DNA of 64,000 bases from Streptomyces griseocarneus (GTDB lineage: Bacteria > Actinomycetota > Actinomycetes > Streptomycetales > Streptomycetaceae): assembly GCF_014655595.1 (NCBI RefSeq), contig NZ_BNBL01000003.1:7877-71876 (forward strand). Direction: 5' to 3'. Shown in pieces: positions 56,854 through 64,000 of this stretch (positions are counted from its first letter, which is position 1; every line of letters begins with the position of its first letter). The notes below the pieces were generated by a model. It did not search any database and was not told the DNA's origin. It saw only the letters and a list, made by a program, of their open reading frames with translations. The translations under genes were made by a program, and so were the position numbers.

Positions 56854-57764
56854 CAGACCACGTCCTCCGTCCCGGACTTGCGGATGTAGACGGTGACCAT
56901 GGTGAGGATGGCGGCCATCAGGATGAAGGACAGGGCGGCGGCGGTCGGGTAGTCCAGGACGCGCAGGAACTGGGACTGGATGACGTTGCCGATCATCTTC
57001 TGGTCGGTGGAGCCGAGCAGTTCGGCGTTGATGTAGTCGCCGGTGGCGGGGATGAAGGTCAGCAGCGTGCCGGCCACGACGCCCGGCATGGACAGCGGGA
57101 AGGTCACCTTGCGGAAGACGGTCAGCGGCCGGGCGTAGAGGTCGCCGGCGGCTTCGTGCAGCCGCCCGTCGATGCGTTCGAGCGAGGTGTAGAGCGGCAG
57201 GATCATGAAGGGCAGGAAGTTGTAGGTCAGTCCGCAGACGACGGCGAGCGGGGTGGCGAGCACCCGGTGGCCCTCGGTGACGCCGAGGGCGTCGGTGAGG
57301 CCGAGGACGTGCAGCGAGCCCAGGGCGGAGACGACGGGTCCGCCATCGGACAGGATCGTCTTCCACGCCAGGGTGCGGATGAGGAAGCTGGTGAAGAACG
57401 GCGCGATGACCAGGACCATCAGGAGGTTGCGCCAGCGGCCGGCCCGGAAGGCGATGAGGTAGGCGAGCGGGTAGCCCAGCAGCAGGCACAGGGCGGTGGC
57501 GGTCGCGCCGTAGGCGACCGAGCGCAGGAACTGGGGGTAGTACTCGCTCAGGGCGTCCCAGTAGGTGGCGAAGTGCCAGGTGACGCGGAAGCCGTCCTCG
57601 AGCGAGCCGGTCTGTACGGACGTGGAGGCCTGGTAGACGAGCGGGGCGACGAAGAAGACCAGCAGCCAGAGGATGCCGGGGAGCAGGAGCCAGTAGGGCA
57701 CGCGTCGCGTGCGGCGGGCCGGCTCGTCGTGCGGGGTGCTGACGGGGGTCGTGACAGTACTCAT
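56853..57764 (-). CDS. potB: Polyamine ABC transporter permease PotB
   Basis: A 303-residue permease with six membrane helices (first: YWLLLPGILWLLVFFVAPLVY). The EAA loop is EAAGDLYARPLTVFRKVTFPLS followed by GVVAG, and FIPATGDYINAELLGS is characteristic of PotB. The ATG at 57764 overlaps the potA stop by 4 bases (ATGA) with GAGGG upstream. It should pair with PotC. Confidence 0.94.
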   Translation of the reverse strand: MSTVTTPVSTPHDEPARRTRRVPYWLLLPGILWLLVFFVAPLVYQASTSVQTGSLEDGFRVTWHFATYWDALSEYYPQFLRSVAYGATATALCLLLGYPLAYLIAFRAGRWRNLLMVLVIAPFFTSFLIRTLAWKTILSDGGPVVSALGSLHVLGLTDALGVTEGHRVLATPLAVVCGLTYNFLPFMILPLYTSLERIDGRLHEAAGDLYARPLTVFRKVTFPLSMPGVVAGTLLTFIPATGDYINAELLGSTDQKMIGNVIQSQFLRVLDYPTAAALSFILMAAILTMVTVYIRKSGTEDVV

Positions 57765-58927
57765 CCGGCACCCTCGGCTTCCACGTCCGTGCCCGCCTCG
57801 ACGTTCTGCGCCGCGTCCAGGCCGAAGCTGTGGCCGGGGTTCCAGTGCAGGACGACCTCGGCGCCGGGCACGAGGCGGCCGTCGCGCTCGACGTTCTGCG
57901 CGTAGACGGACAGACCGGTGGCCACGGAGCTGTCGACGAGGTACTGGGTGGAGACGCCGGTGAAGCTGGACTGGGCGATGCGGCCGGTGACGCGGTTGCG
58001 GCCGTCGGCGATGGTGCCGGCGTCGTCGGCGTGGGTGAGGGTGATCTTCTCCGGTCGTATGCCGACCAGGAGCTTCTCGCCCGTCCGGGCGGGGGCTGTA
58101 CTTCGTGTCGCCGGAAGGGTGAGTTTGGTATCGCCGGCGCGCAGAAGGATGTCGTCGCCCGCCGTGCCCAGGACGTCGGCGGTGATGAGGTTGGAGGTGC
58201 CCAGGAAGTTGGCGACGAAGGTGGTGCGGGGGGTCTCGTAGAGGTCGGCGGGGGCGCCGAGCTGCTCGACGCGGCCGGCGTTCATGACCGCGACCGTGTC
58301 GGCCATGGTCATGGCCTCCTCCTGGTCGTGGGTGACGTGGATGAAGGTGATGCCGACCTCGGTCTGGATGCGCTTGAGCTCGAGCTGCATCTGGCGGCGC
58401 AGCTTGAGGTCGAGGGCGCCGAGCGGCTCGTCGAGGAGCAGCACGTCGGGGTGGTTGATGAGCGCGCGGGCGACGGCGACGCGCTGCTGCTGGCCGCCGG
58501 AGAGCTGCTGGGGCCGGCGGCGGGCGAGGTCGCCGAGCTGGACGAGCTCGAGCATCTCCTCGACCTGCTTCTTGACGGACTTCACGCCCCGGCGGCGCAG
58601 GCCGAAGGCGACGTTCTCGTAGATGTCGAGGTGCGGGAAGAGCGCGTAGCTCTGGAAGACGGTGTTGACGGGCCGCTTGTACGGGGGCAGGGCGGTGACG
58701 TTCTTGCCGGCGAGCTCGACGGTGCCGGTGGTGGGGTCCTCGAGACCGGCGATCATGCGCAGGGTGGTGGTCTTGCCGCAGCCGGAGGCGCCGAGCAGGG
58801 CGAAGAAGGACCCCGCGGGCACGGAGAGGTCGAGCGGGTGCACGGCGGTGAAGGCGCCGTAGGTCTTGCTGATGCCGGTCAGGCGGACGTCGGTGCCGCT
58901 GCCGCGGGTCGTGGCGGTTGCCGTCAT
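57761..58927 (-). CDS. potA: Polyamine ABC transporter ATP-binding protein PotA
   Basis: The ATPase of the spermidine/putrescine importer: 388 residues. P-loop GASGCGKTTTL, Q-loop FQSYALFPHL, signature LSGGQQQRVAVARAL, Walker B LLLDEPLGALD and H-loop THDQEEA are all present, followed by a C-terminal TOBE domain. The start at ATG 58927 is set by the first conserved residues (VRLTGISKTYG) but has no ribosome-binding site. An in-frame ATG at 59020 with GAAGGAG upstream would add 31 residues including a TTA codon (58969-58967). First gene of potA-potB-potC-oxidoreductase. Confidence 0.93.
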   Translation of the reverse strand: MTATATTRGSGTDVRLTGISKTYGAFTAVHPLDLSVPAGSFFALLGASGCGKTTTLRMIAGLEDPTTGTVELAGKNVTALPPYKRPVNTVFQSYALFPHLDIYENVAFGLRRRGVKSVKKQVEEMLELVQLGDLARRRPQQLSGGQQQRVAVARALINHPDVLLLDEPLGALDLKLRRQMQLELKRIQTEVGITFIHVTHDQEEAMTMADTVAVMNAGRVEQLGAPADLYETPRTTFVANFLGTSNLITADVLGTAGDDILLRAGDTKLTLPATRSTAPARTGEKLLVGIRPEKITLTHADDAGTIADGRNRVTGRIAQSSFTGVSTQYLVDSSVATGLSVYAQNVERDGRLVPGAEVVLHWNPGHSFGLDAAQNVEAGTDVEAEGAG

Positions 58928-59040
58928 GGGTCTGGATCCAGGGGGCTCGGGGGAGATGAGAGCAGATAACAGTGACATACGGCCGCGCGTGATGCGGTAC
59001 GGGCCGTGCCGTCGTCCCATCGCGCACACTCCTTCGCCCA

Positions 59041-59060
59041 CCGCGCGCGCACGCGCGCGG
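59041..59060. promoter_or_regulatory. Alternating CG palindrome upstream of potA
   Basis: CCGCGCGCG CA CGCGCGCGG is a 9-2-9 dyad, mostly alternating purine-pyrimidine. It shares the core CGCGCACGCG with the gabT and potD regions. It could be an operator or a Z-DNA-prone tract. Confidence 0.6.
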
Positions 59061-59098
59061 GGCCAGGCCGGGTGTTGCTCCAACCGGAATGGTTGCCG

Positions 59099-59127
59099 AT
59101 CCTGGCAGAGCGAACGGCTTGCAACAA
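59099..59127 (-). promoter_or_regulatory. Probable potA promoter
   Basis: On the minus strand TTGTTG (59127-59122) and CAGGAT (59104-59099) with a 17-base spacer resemble a vegetative promoter. The predicted start near 59092 gives a leader of about 165 nt to the 58927 ATG, or about 72 nt to the 59020 ATG. Confidence 0.45.
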
Positions 59128-59274
59128 GTGATTCCGTCGCCACTTTTTGACTGCGCGACGGATTCGGTGTGCGGGGGCGCCGGAGCCGGATGCCGTCCGC
59201 GCGGGGGGCGCCGGGGGCGCTGTCAGTGGCCTGGCGCACAATGGCGGGCAGTACATCACGGGGGAGGAGATCTC

Positions 59275-59940
59275 ATGGGGACGACGGAGACGACGAAGAC
59301 GACGGCAGCTGAGGCCGCGGAGGCCGCCGCCGGCACGGCGGACCGGGCGGCGGACGGCCCGCGCTCGGTGGCGGAGCTGACGGCCGCCGTGGCCCGGGGC
59401 GAGCGGCTGAAGTACGTGTACTTCTGGGGCCACCAGCCGCGCCGCGACGGGAGCCTGGGGGCCGGCTGCTTCAGCCAGTGGTGGCCGTCGCCGTTCTCGG
59501 TGGACGGCACCGTCTACGCCACCGCCGAGCACTGGATGATGGCGGGCAAGGCGCGGCTCTTCGGCGACGCCGAGGCGGAAGCCCGCGCGATCGCCGCCAC
59601 GCACCCCAAGAAGGCCAAGGACGCGGGGCGTTCCGTGCGCGGCTTCGACGACGAGCGCTGGCTCCGGCACCGCTTCGAGCTGGTGGTCGAGGGCAGCATG
59701 CACAAGTTCGGCCAGGACCCGGAGCTGTGCGCCTACCTGCTCGGCACGGGCGACAGGGTGCTGGTGGAGGCCAGCCCCCTGGACCGGATATGGGGCATCG
59801 GGCTGGCCGCCGACGACGAGGCCGCCCAGGACCCGGCCCGCTGGCGCGGGCTGAACCTGCTCGGCTTCGCGCTGATGGAAGCCCGTCAGCGCCTGGCGGA
59901 GGCCGGCAAGGGGCCCGGCGCGGGCGGATCGGCCAGGTAG
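59275..59940 (+). CDS. NADAR (YbiA-like) family protein
   Basis: A 221-residue protein with the NADAR fold. Markers are YFWGHQPRRDGSLGAGCFSQW, the YATAEHWMMAGKARLFGD region and FALMEARQRL. NADAR proteins cleave N-glycosidic bonds of ADP-ribose-like or early riboflavin-pathway compounds, or act on ADP-ribosylated targets; no specific substrate can be read. The ATG at 59275 has GGAGGAGA upstream. Its tail overlaps the DUF4190 gene by 55 bases in the opposite direction. It diverges from potA. Confidence 0.88.
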   Translation: MGTTETTKTTAAEAAEAAAGTADRAADGPRSVAELTAAVARGERLKYVYFWGHQPRRDGSLGAGCFSQWWPSPFSVDGTVYATAEHWMMAGKARLFGDAEAEARAIAATHPKKAKDAGRSVRGFDDERWLRHRFELVVEGSMHKFGQDPELCAYLLGTGDRVLVEASPLDRIWGIGLAADDEAAQDPARWRGLNLLGFALMEARQRLAEAGKGPGAGGSAR

Positions 59941-60701
59941 ACGTCGTAGGTGGAGTTGGCGTCGGGCTCGTCGTCGCGCCCGCCGGTGTCGGCCGGGGCG
60001 GCGATGAACAGCGCGATCATCAGCGCGGACAGTACGAGCGCCACTCCGCCCAGGATCACGCCCGCCAGGCCCTGGCCGGCGTTGTTCGCCTCCCCGCGCT
60101 TGACCTTGCCCCGCCCGATCAAGCCGAAGACGACCGCGAGCACGCCGAAGACGACCCCGAGCACCATGGTGACCGCGAAGACCACGCCGAGGATGCCGAG
60201 GACCATCGCGGCGAGGCCCAGCCCGTTGTTGGGCATCCTCGCGGGCCCCGGCCAGCCCTGCCCGTAGCCCGGTACGGGGCCGGCCGGGTAGCCGGGGGCG
60301 CCGACGCCGTAGCCGGTCTGCCCGTAGAGCGGCTGAGCGTAAGGGGCCTGGCCGTAGGGGGCCTGGCCGTACGGGCCGGGCGGCGGGTAGGGGTACTGCG
60401 CCTGCCCCGGGACGGGCTGCCCGTAGGCGGCGGCCGGGGCGTAGGGGTCGCGGTAGTCGCTCGGGGTGCCCGGGCCCGTCGGGGCCGGGGGCACCGGCGG
60501 CACTCCCGGGCCGGCGGGCGGGAACGGCGGCCCGGCGGGGCCGGTACGGCCCCAGGCCCCCGGCGCGGTCGATGCTGCGCCCGGACCGGGCGGCGCGGCC
60601 GTGACGTGGTGCGCGGGCGTCCCGAGCGGTGCCCGCCGCTCCGGCGGCGCCCAGGGATCGGTGTCCTGCGGCTCCGGCTGCGCGTTGTCCTTCTCGGACA
60701 T
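59886..60701 (-). CDS. DUF4190 membrane protein with Pro/Gly/Tyr-rich N-terminus
   Basis: A 271-residue protein. Residues ~1-160 are Pro/Gly/Ala/Tyr-rich with YGQAP repeats. They precede the DUF4190 helix pair (LGLAAMVLGILGVVFAVTMVLGVVFG and GVILGGVALVLSALMIALF) separated by the basic GRGKVKRGEANNAGQG loop. The layout resembles other Streptomyces small membrane proteins with disordered cytoplasmic arms. The ATG at 60701 has GGGGAGG six bases upstream. The 3' end overlaps the NADAR gene by 55 bases, convergently. Function unknown. Confidence 0.88.
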   Translation of the reverse strand: MSEKDNAQPEPQDTDPWAPPERRAPLGTPAHHVTAAPPGPGAASTAPGAWGRTGPAGPPFPPAGPGVPPVPPAPTGPGTPSDYRDPYAPAAAYGQPVPGQAQYPYPPPGPYGQAPYGQAPYAQPLYGQTGYGVGAPGYPAGPVPGYGQGWPGPARMPNNGLGLAAMVLGILGVVFAVTMVLGVVFGVLAVVFGLIGRGKVKRGEANNAGQGLAGVILGGVALVLSALMIALFIAAPADTGGRDDEPDANSTYDVYLADPPAPGPLPASARR

Positions 60702-60810
60702 GGCCCTCCCCAGTCGGTACTCCGTCATGCTAAGGCCTGAGCACGGAGCCGATACCCCCCGCGCATACGATGATCGGTGCACACGCCACCCAGCAGCCAT
60801 GGAGGCCCGC

Positions 60811-61833
60811 ATGTCCGTACTCGACTCGTTCATCGCAGGGCTCCCCAAGGCGGAGCTGCACGTGCACCACGTGGGCTCCGCCTCCCCGCGCATCGTCGCC
60901 GAACTGGCCGCCCGGCACCCGGACTCGCCGGTGCCCACCGACCCCGAGGCGCTCGCCGACTTCTTCACCTTCCGCGACTTCGCCCACTTCATCGAGGTCT
61001 ACCTCTCCGTGGTCGACCTGATCCGCGACGCGGAGGACGTCCGGCTGCTGACGTACGAGGTCGCCCGTGACATGGCCCGGCAGAACATCCGCTACGCCGA
61101 GCTGACCGTCACCCCCTACAGCTCCACCAAGCGCGGCATCCCCGACGCCGCCTTCGTCGAGGCCATCGAGGACGCCCGCAAGGCGGCGGAGTCCGAGCTG
61201 GGCGTGACGCTGCGCTGGTGCTTCGACATCCCGGGCGAGGCGGGCCTGGAGGCCGCCGAGGAGACGGCCCGCATCGCCTGCGACCTGAAGCCGGAGGGCC
61301 TGGTCTCCTTCGGTCTCGGCGGCCCCGAGATCGGCGTGCCCCGCCCGCAGTTCAAGCCCTACTTCGACCGGGCCCTCGCCGCCGGGCTGCACAGCGTGCC
61401 GCACGCCGGCGAGACCACGGGCCCGCAGACGATCTGGGACGCCCTGACCCACCTGCGCGCCGAGCGCATCGGCCACGGCACCAGCGCCACGCGGGACCCG
61501 AAGCTGCTGGCCCACCTGGCCGAGCACCGCATCCCGCTCGAGGTCTGCCCCACCTCCAACCTCGCCACCCGGGCCGTGACCGACCTGGACCGGCACCCGA
61601 TCAAGGAGATGGTGGCGGCGGGCGTGCTGGTGACCATCAACAGCGACGACCCGCCCATGTTCGGCACGGACCTCAACACCGAGTACGCGGTGGCCGCCCG
61701 CCTGCTGGAGCTGGACGCGCACGGCGTGGCCGCGCTCGCCAAGAACGCGGTGGAGGCGTCGTTCATGGACGCGGTCGGCAAGGCCGCGCTGACCGCCGAG
61801 ATCGACGCGTACACCGCCGCCTGGCGCGGCTGA
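60811..61833 (+). CDS. Adenosine deaminase family: probable aminodeoxyfutalosine deaminase
   Basis: A 340-residue amidohydrolase of the adenosine deaminase family. Zinc ligands are H17 and H19 (ELHVHHVGS), the later HAGE (His/Glu, about residues 196-199) and NSDDP (catalytic-site Asp). The HVHHVGS motif, with Val where adenosine deaminases have Asp or Asn, is what I recall for the aminofutalosine-type deaminase of the futalosine menaquinone pathway in Streptomyces, so that reaction is more likely than deamination of adenosine. The ATG at 60811 (MSVLDSF) has GGAGG six bases upstream; an ATG at 60799 is too close to that site. Confidence 0.85.
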   Translation: MSVLDSFIAGLPKAELHVHHVGSASPRIVAELAARHPDSPVPTDPEALADFFTFRDFAHFIEVYLSVVDLIRDAEDVRLLTYEVARDMARQNIRYAELTVTPYSSTKRGIPDAAFVEAIEDARKAAESELGVTLRWCFDIPGEAGLEAAEETARIACDLKPEGLVSFGLGGPEIGVPRPQFKPYFDRALAAGLHSVPHAGETTGPQTIWDALTHLRAERIGHGTSATRDPKLLAHLAEHRIPLEVCPTSNLATRAVTDLDRHPIKEMVAAGVLVTINSDDPPMFGTDLNTEYAVAARLLELDAHGVAALAKNAVEASFMDAVGKAALTAEIDAYTAAWRG

Positions 61834-61860
61834 GCCGGCTCCCCCGCCACAATGGTGCCC

Positions 61861-62580
61861 ATGGCTCCCACGGACACCGCGTTCGCCGCCGTCACCGCCG
61901 TCGCCCACCGCGGCGACCCCTATGTGCACCGCGAGAACACCCTGCCCTCGATCCACTCGGCGCTCCAGGCGGGGGCCGGCGCGGTCGAGATCGACGTCCG
62001 GCTGACCCGCGACGGCGTGCCCGTGCTGCTGCACGACGCGACGCTCGAGCGGCTGTGGGGGCACGAACGGGCCCTGGCCGCGCTGACGGTCCCGCAGCTG
62101 CGGGACCTGACCGGCGGCAGGGTGCCGACCCTCGCGGAGACCCTCTCCGGAGTCACCGGCGCCCTGTCGGCCTCCTCGGGGCGGCTGTTCGTCGACCTGC
62201 CCGACCCGTCCGCAGCGGCGGCCGCCGTCGCCGAGGTGCACGCGGGCGGGGCGGCCGGGCACGTGTACTACTGCGGGGGCCCGGCGTCCATGCTCGCCGT
62301 GCGCCGGGCCGACCGGGACGCGGAGATCGCGCTGACCTGGACGACGCTCGCGCCGCCCCGCCCGGCGCTGCTCGCCGAGGTGCGCCCGCGCTGGCTCAAC
62401 TACCGCTTCGGGCTGATCACCCCGGAGCTGGTCGCCCGCGACCACGCCGCCGGGCTGCTGGTCTCCGCCTGGACCGCCGACACCCGCCGCACCATGCGGC
62501 GGCTGCTGGGCGCGGGCGTCGACTCGATCACCACCAACCGCATCGGCACGCTGCGGTCCCTGCTGCGCCCGCCGGCCTGA
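61861..62580 (+). CDS. Glycerophosphodiester phosphodiesterase
   Basis: A 239-residue GDPD-family enzyme that cleaves glycerophosphodiesters to glycerol 3-phosphate and an alcohol. Motifs: AHRGDPYVHRENTLPS (catalytic His and the first metal-binding residues), EIDVRLTRDGVPVLLHDATLERL (metal Glu/Asp, catalytic His) and the C-terminal SAWTAD strand. The ATG at 61861 is chosen; an ATG three codons upstream (61852) is possible and neither has a clear ribosome-binding site. It is 27 bp after the deaminase gene on the same strand, so co-transcription is likely. No signal peptide, so cytoplasmic. Confidence 0.9.
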   Translation: MAPTDTAFAAVTAVAHRGDPYVHRENTLPSIHSALQAGAGAVEIDVRLTRDGVPVLLHDATLERLWGHERALAALTVPQLRDLTGGRVPTLAETLSGVTGALSASSGRLFVDLPDPSAAAAAVAEVHAGGAAGHVYYCGGPASMLAVRRADRDAEIALTWTTLAPPRPALLAEVRPRWLNYRFGLITPELVARDHAAGLLVSAWTADTRRTMRRLLGAGVDSITTNRIGTLRSLLRPPA

Positions 62581-62618
62581 GACGAGAGGTCACGGCCCGA
62601 CGGGTTCGGGGCGACGGG

Positions 62619-63791
62619 TCACAGCCCGACGATCTCGTTCCACTCCTTGGCGAAGCCGGGGCGCTCCTTGGCGGTCATGTCCCGCGCGGTGGCCAGCCGC
62701 CGGCGCATGTCGTCGCTGGGGAAGACCAGCGGGTTCGCGGCCAGCTCGGCGAGCTCCTTGTCCTTCGACGAGGCCAGGACGTCGCGCGCGGCCGGCACCG
62801 GGCAGACGTAGTTGACCGCGGCCGCCAGGCGCGCGGCGACGTCGGGCCGGTAGTAGTAGTCGATCAGCCGCTCGGCGCTGCGCTTGTGGCGGGCGAGGTT
62901 GGGGATCATCAGGCTCTCCGCCCACAGCTCGGCGCCCTCCTCGGGGACGACGAACTCGATGTCCGGGTTGTCGGCCTGCAGCTGGATGATGTCGCCGGAG
63001 TAGGCCTGGCAGGCCAGGACGTCGCCGGAGGAGAGGTCCTTGAGGTAGTCGTTGCCGGTGAAGCGGCGGATGTGCCGCTTGGCGACGAGGCGGCGCAGCT
63101 GGTCGGTCATGCGGTGGAAGTCGTCGGCGGTCCAGCGGGTGACGTCGACGCCGTTGCCCTGCATGAGCAGCGAGAACGCCTCGTCCATGCCGGACAGCAG
63201 GGTGACGCGGCCGCGCAGGTCGTCGTGCCACAGCTCCGAGGTGCGCCGGATCTCGCGGCCGAGCTTCTTGCGGTTGTAGGCGATGCCGGTGATGCCGGAC
63301 TGCCAGGGCACGGTGTGCAGCCGGCCCGGGTCGAAGTGCGGCTTGCGCAGCAGCGGGTCGAGGTGGCGGGCGACGTGGGGCTGGGCGGCGCGGTCCATCT
63401 CCTGGACCCAGCCGAGCCGGACGTAGCGCGAGGCCATCCAGTCGCTGACCACGACGATGTCCCGGCCGGTCTCCTGGTGGTTCATCAGGGCCGGGCTGAT
63501 CTTGCCGAAGAACTCGTCGTTGTCGTTGATCTCTTCGGTGTACTTCACCGAGACGCCGCTGAGCTTCTCGAACTCGTCCAGCGTCGGCCGCTTCTCCAGG
63601 TCGTCCTCGTCCGCGTCGATGTACAGCGGCCAGTTGGCGAAGACGAGCCGCTTGTCGCGCTCGGAGCGGTCGGCCGCGGCCCGCTCGCCCGGGGCGACGT
63701 ACGCGGCCGGCACCCCGCAGCCGGCGAGGGCCGCGGCCCCGGCGCCGGCGCCCAGCGCGCGCAGCACGGTTCGGCGGGACAGGGGCTTCAC
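62619..63791 (-). CDS. potD: Polyamine-binding lipoprotein PotD
   Basis: Substrate-binding component of the polyamine importer. The 390 residues start with a Tat-type signal (SRRTVLRALGAGAGAAAL) and lipobox LAGC, so it is a surface lipoprotein. The binding fold has LVFANWPLYID, RDIVVVSDWMASRYVRLGW and PWQSGITGIAYN. The GTG at 63791 has GAGAAG upstream. It lies apart from potABC (3.7 kb away), with four unrelated genes between, and downstream of an aldehyde dehydrogenase gene. Spermidine or putrescine is the expected ligand; specificity is not readable. Confidence 0.95.
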   Translation of the reverse strand: MKPLSRRTVLRALGAGAGAAALAGCGVPAAYVAPGERAAADRSERDKRLVFANWPLYIDADEDDLEKRPTLDEFEKLSGVSVKYTEEINDNDEFFGKISPALMNHQETGRDIVVVSDWMASRYVRLGWVQEMDRAAQPHVARHLDPLLRKPHFDPGRLHTVPWQSGITGIAYNRKKLGREIRRTSELWHDDLRGRVTLLSGMDEAFSLLMQGNGVDVTRWTADDFHRMTDQLRRLVAKRHIRRFTGNDYLKDLSSGDVLACQAYSGDIIQLQADNPDIEFVVPEEGAELWAESLMIPNLARHKRSAERLIDYYYRPDVAARLAAAVNYVCPVPAARDVLASSKDKELAELAANPLVFPSDDMRRRLATARDMTAKERPGFAKEWNEIVGL

Positions 63792-63823
63792 GGGCTTCTC
63801 GCATTCCGGCGACGGCGGGGCAG

Positions 63824-63864
63824 GGCGGTACGGGCACGGCGGTACGGGCCACGGCGGTACCGGC
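63824..63864. repeat. Three imperfect GCGGTACGGGC-type repeats
   Basis: GCGGTACGGGCACG, GCGGTACGGGCCAC and GGCGGTACCGGCC follow one another upstream of potD. Confidence 0.7.
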
Positions 63865-63887
63865 CGTTCGGCCGGGCGTCGATGATA

Positions 63888-63922
63888 CGCGCACGCGCGT
63901 ACGGAACGTACACGCGTGCGCG
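63888..63922. promoter_or_regulatory. Large dyad upstream of potD
   Basis: A 15-base arm (63888-63902, CGCGCACGCGCGTAC) pairs with 63908-63922 at 14 of 15 positions around a 5-base spacer. It lies between the aldehyde dehydrogenase stop and potD. It could be a terminator/attenuator or an operator; its arm shares CGCGCACGCG with the gabT and potA regions. Confidence 0.6.
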
Positions 63923-63934
63923 AGGGCGACGGGA

Positions 63935-64000
63935 TCAGCCCAGCGAGGTCATCACGTGCTTGATGCGGGTGTAGTCCTCGAAGCCGTAGGCGGAGAGGTC
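63935..64000 (-). CDS. Aldehyde dehydrogenase, C-terminal end (partial)
   Basis: The last 21 codons and stop of a gene that continues past the window. The C-terminus (DLSAYGFEDYTRIKHVMTSLG) is that of a gamma-aminobutyraldehyde-type dehydrogenase, as I recall it for the putrescine pathway. It is upstream of potD on the same strand. Function is inferred from this tail and from the neighbours. Confidence 0.75.
   Translation of the reverse strand, partial: DLSAYGFEDYTRIKHVMTSLG

Larger units (their letters stand above)
58928..59274. promoter_or_regulatory. Divergent control region of potA and the NADAR gene
   Basis: These 347 bases carry a promoter-like pair on minus (59127-59099), a near-perfect 20-bp CG palindrome (59041-59060) and a possible N-terminal extension of potA (59020-58928). 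No separate gene is recognised. Confidence 0.5.

Noticed and set aside
60466..60810. Longer N-terminus for the deaminase
   Set aside because: It runs antisense to the DUF4190 gene; GGAGG and the family N-terminus fix the start at 60811.

Overview
This is high-GC actinobacterial chromosome, almost certainly a Streptomyces. GTG starts are frequent, third codon positions are nearly all G/C, and the backbone gene order (rimP-nusA-ylxR-infB-DUF503-rbfA-truB...ribF...rpsO-pnp, proS, ispG-rip-dxr, gabT/pot) is the one I associate with Streptomyces core chromosomes. No tRNA, rRNA, insertion sequence, prophage or CRISPR array was seen.

Layout. (1) 1-2991, minus strand: rpsO, then pnp, then the first codons of an M16 peptidase gene that appears to lose family similarity at a 13-bp inverted repeat. 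(2) 3222-21644: a type VII (ESX-like) secretion locus with eccD, eccC, two WXG100 genes, a DUF397 gene, two tandem membrane-anchored PQQ-like beta-propeller genes, a mycosin protease, eccB, eccE, an eccE-coupled hypothetical gene, and a long Pro/Ala-rich MinD/EspI-like ATPase. It sits between ribF and rpsO, which are neighbours in many bacteria. (3) 21722-34642, minus strand: ribF, a 1527-residue trypsin-like/P-loop STAND-like protein, then truB, rbfA, DUF503, infB, ylxR, nusA and rimP. These are translation-initiation, ribosome-maturation and antitermination genes, in transcription order rimP to ribF. (4) 34813-40058: a lipoprotein, a ferritin-like DUF4439 protein, a kinase-fold protein lacking both expected acidic residues, proS and two acetyltransferases. 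(5) 40205-44099: the isoprenoid (MEP) genes dxr and ispG flanking a site-2 protease. (6) 44170-64000: an acyl-CoA dehydrogenase, then a polyamine/GABA catabolism region: aldehyde dehydrogenase, PucR-type regulator, membrane ATPase, gabT, PAP2 phosphatase, amine-oxidising flavoprotein, potABC, then a NADAR protein, a DUF4190 protein, an (aminofutalosine) deaminase, a glycerophosphodiesterase, potD, and the 3' end of a second aldehyde dehydrogenase.

How they work together. The Ecc proteins, mycosin and WXG100 pair should form one export machine, with the beta-propellers and EspI-like ATPase as probable accessories. The polyamine genes describe uptake (PotABCD), oxidation or transamination of amines, oxidation of the resulting aldehydes, and GABA transamination, probably under the PucR-type regulator. 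Three control regions of this block share a 10-bp core (CGCGCACGCG).

The most unusual points are the broken-looking M16 gene, the Thr-for-Ser trypsin/STAND protein, the internally duplicated membrane module of the ATPase beside gabT, a possible bldA-dependent (TTA) N-terminal extension of potA, and the palindromes around gabT, potA and potD. Family assignments come from reading motifs and from remembered homologues; no database search was run.
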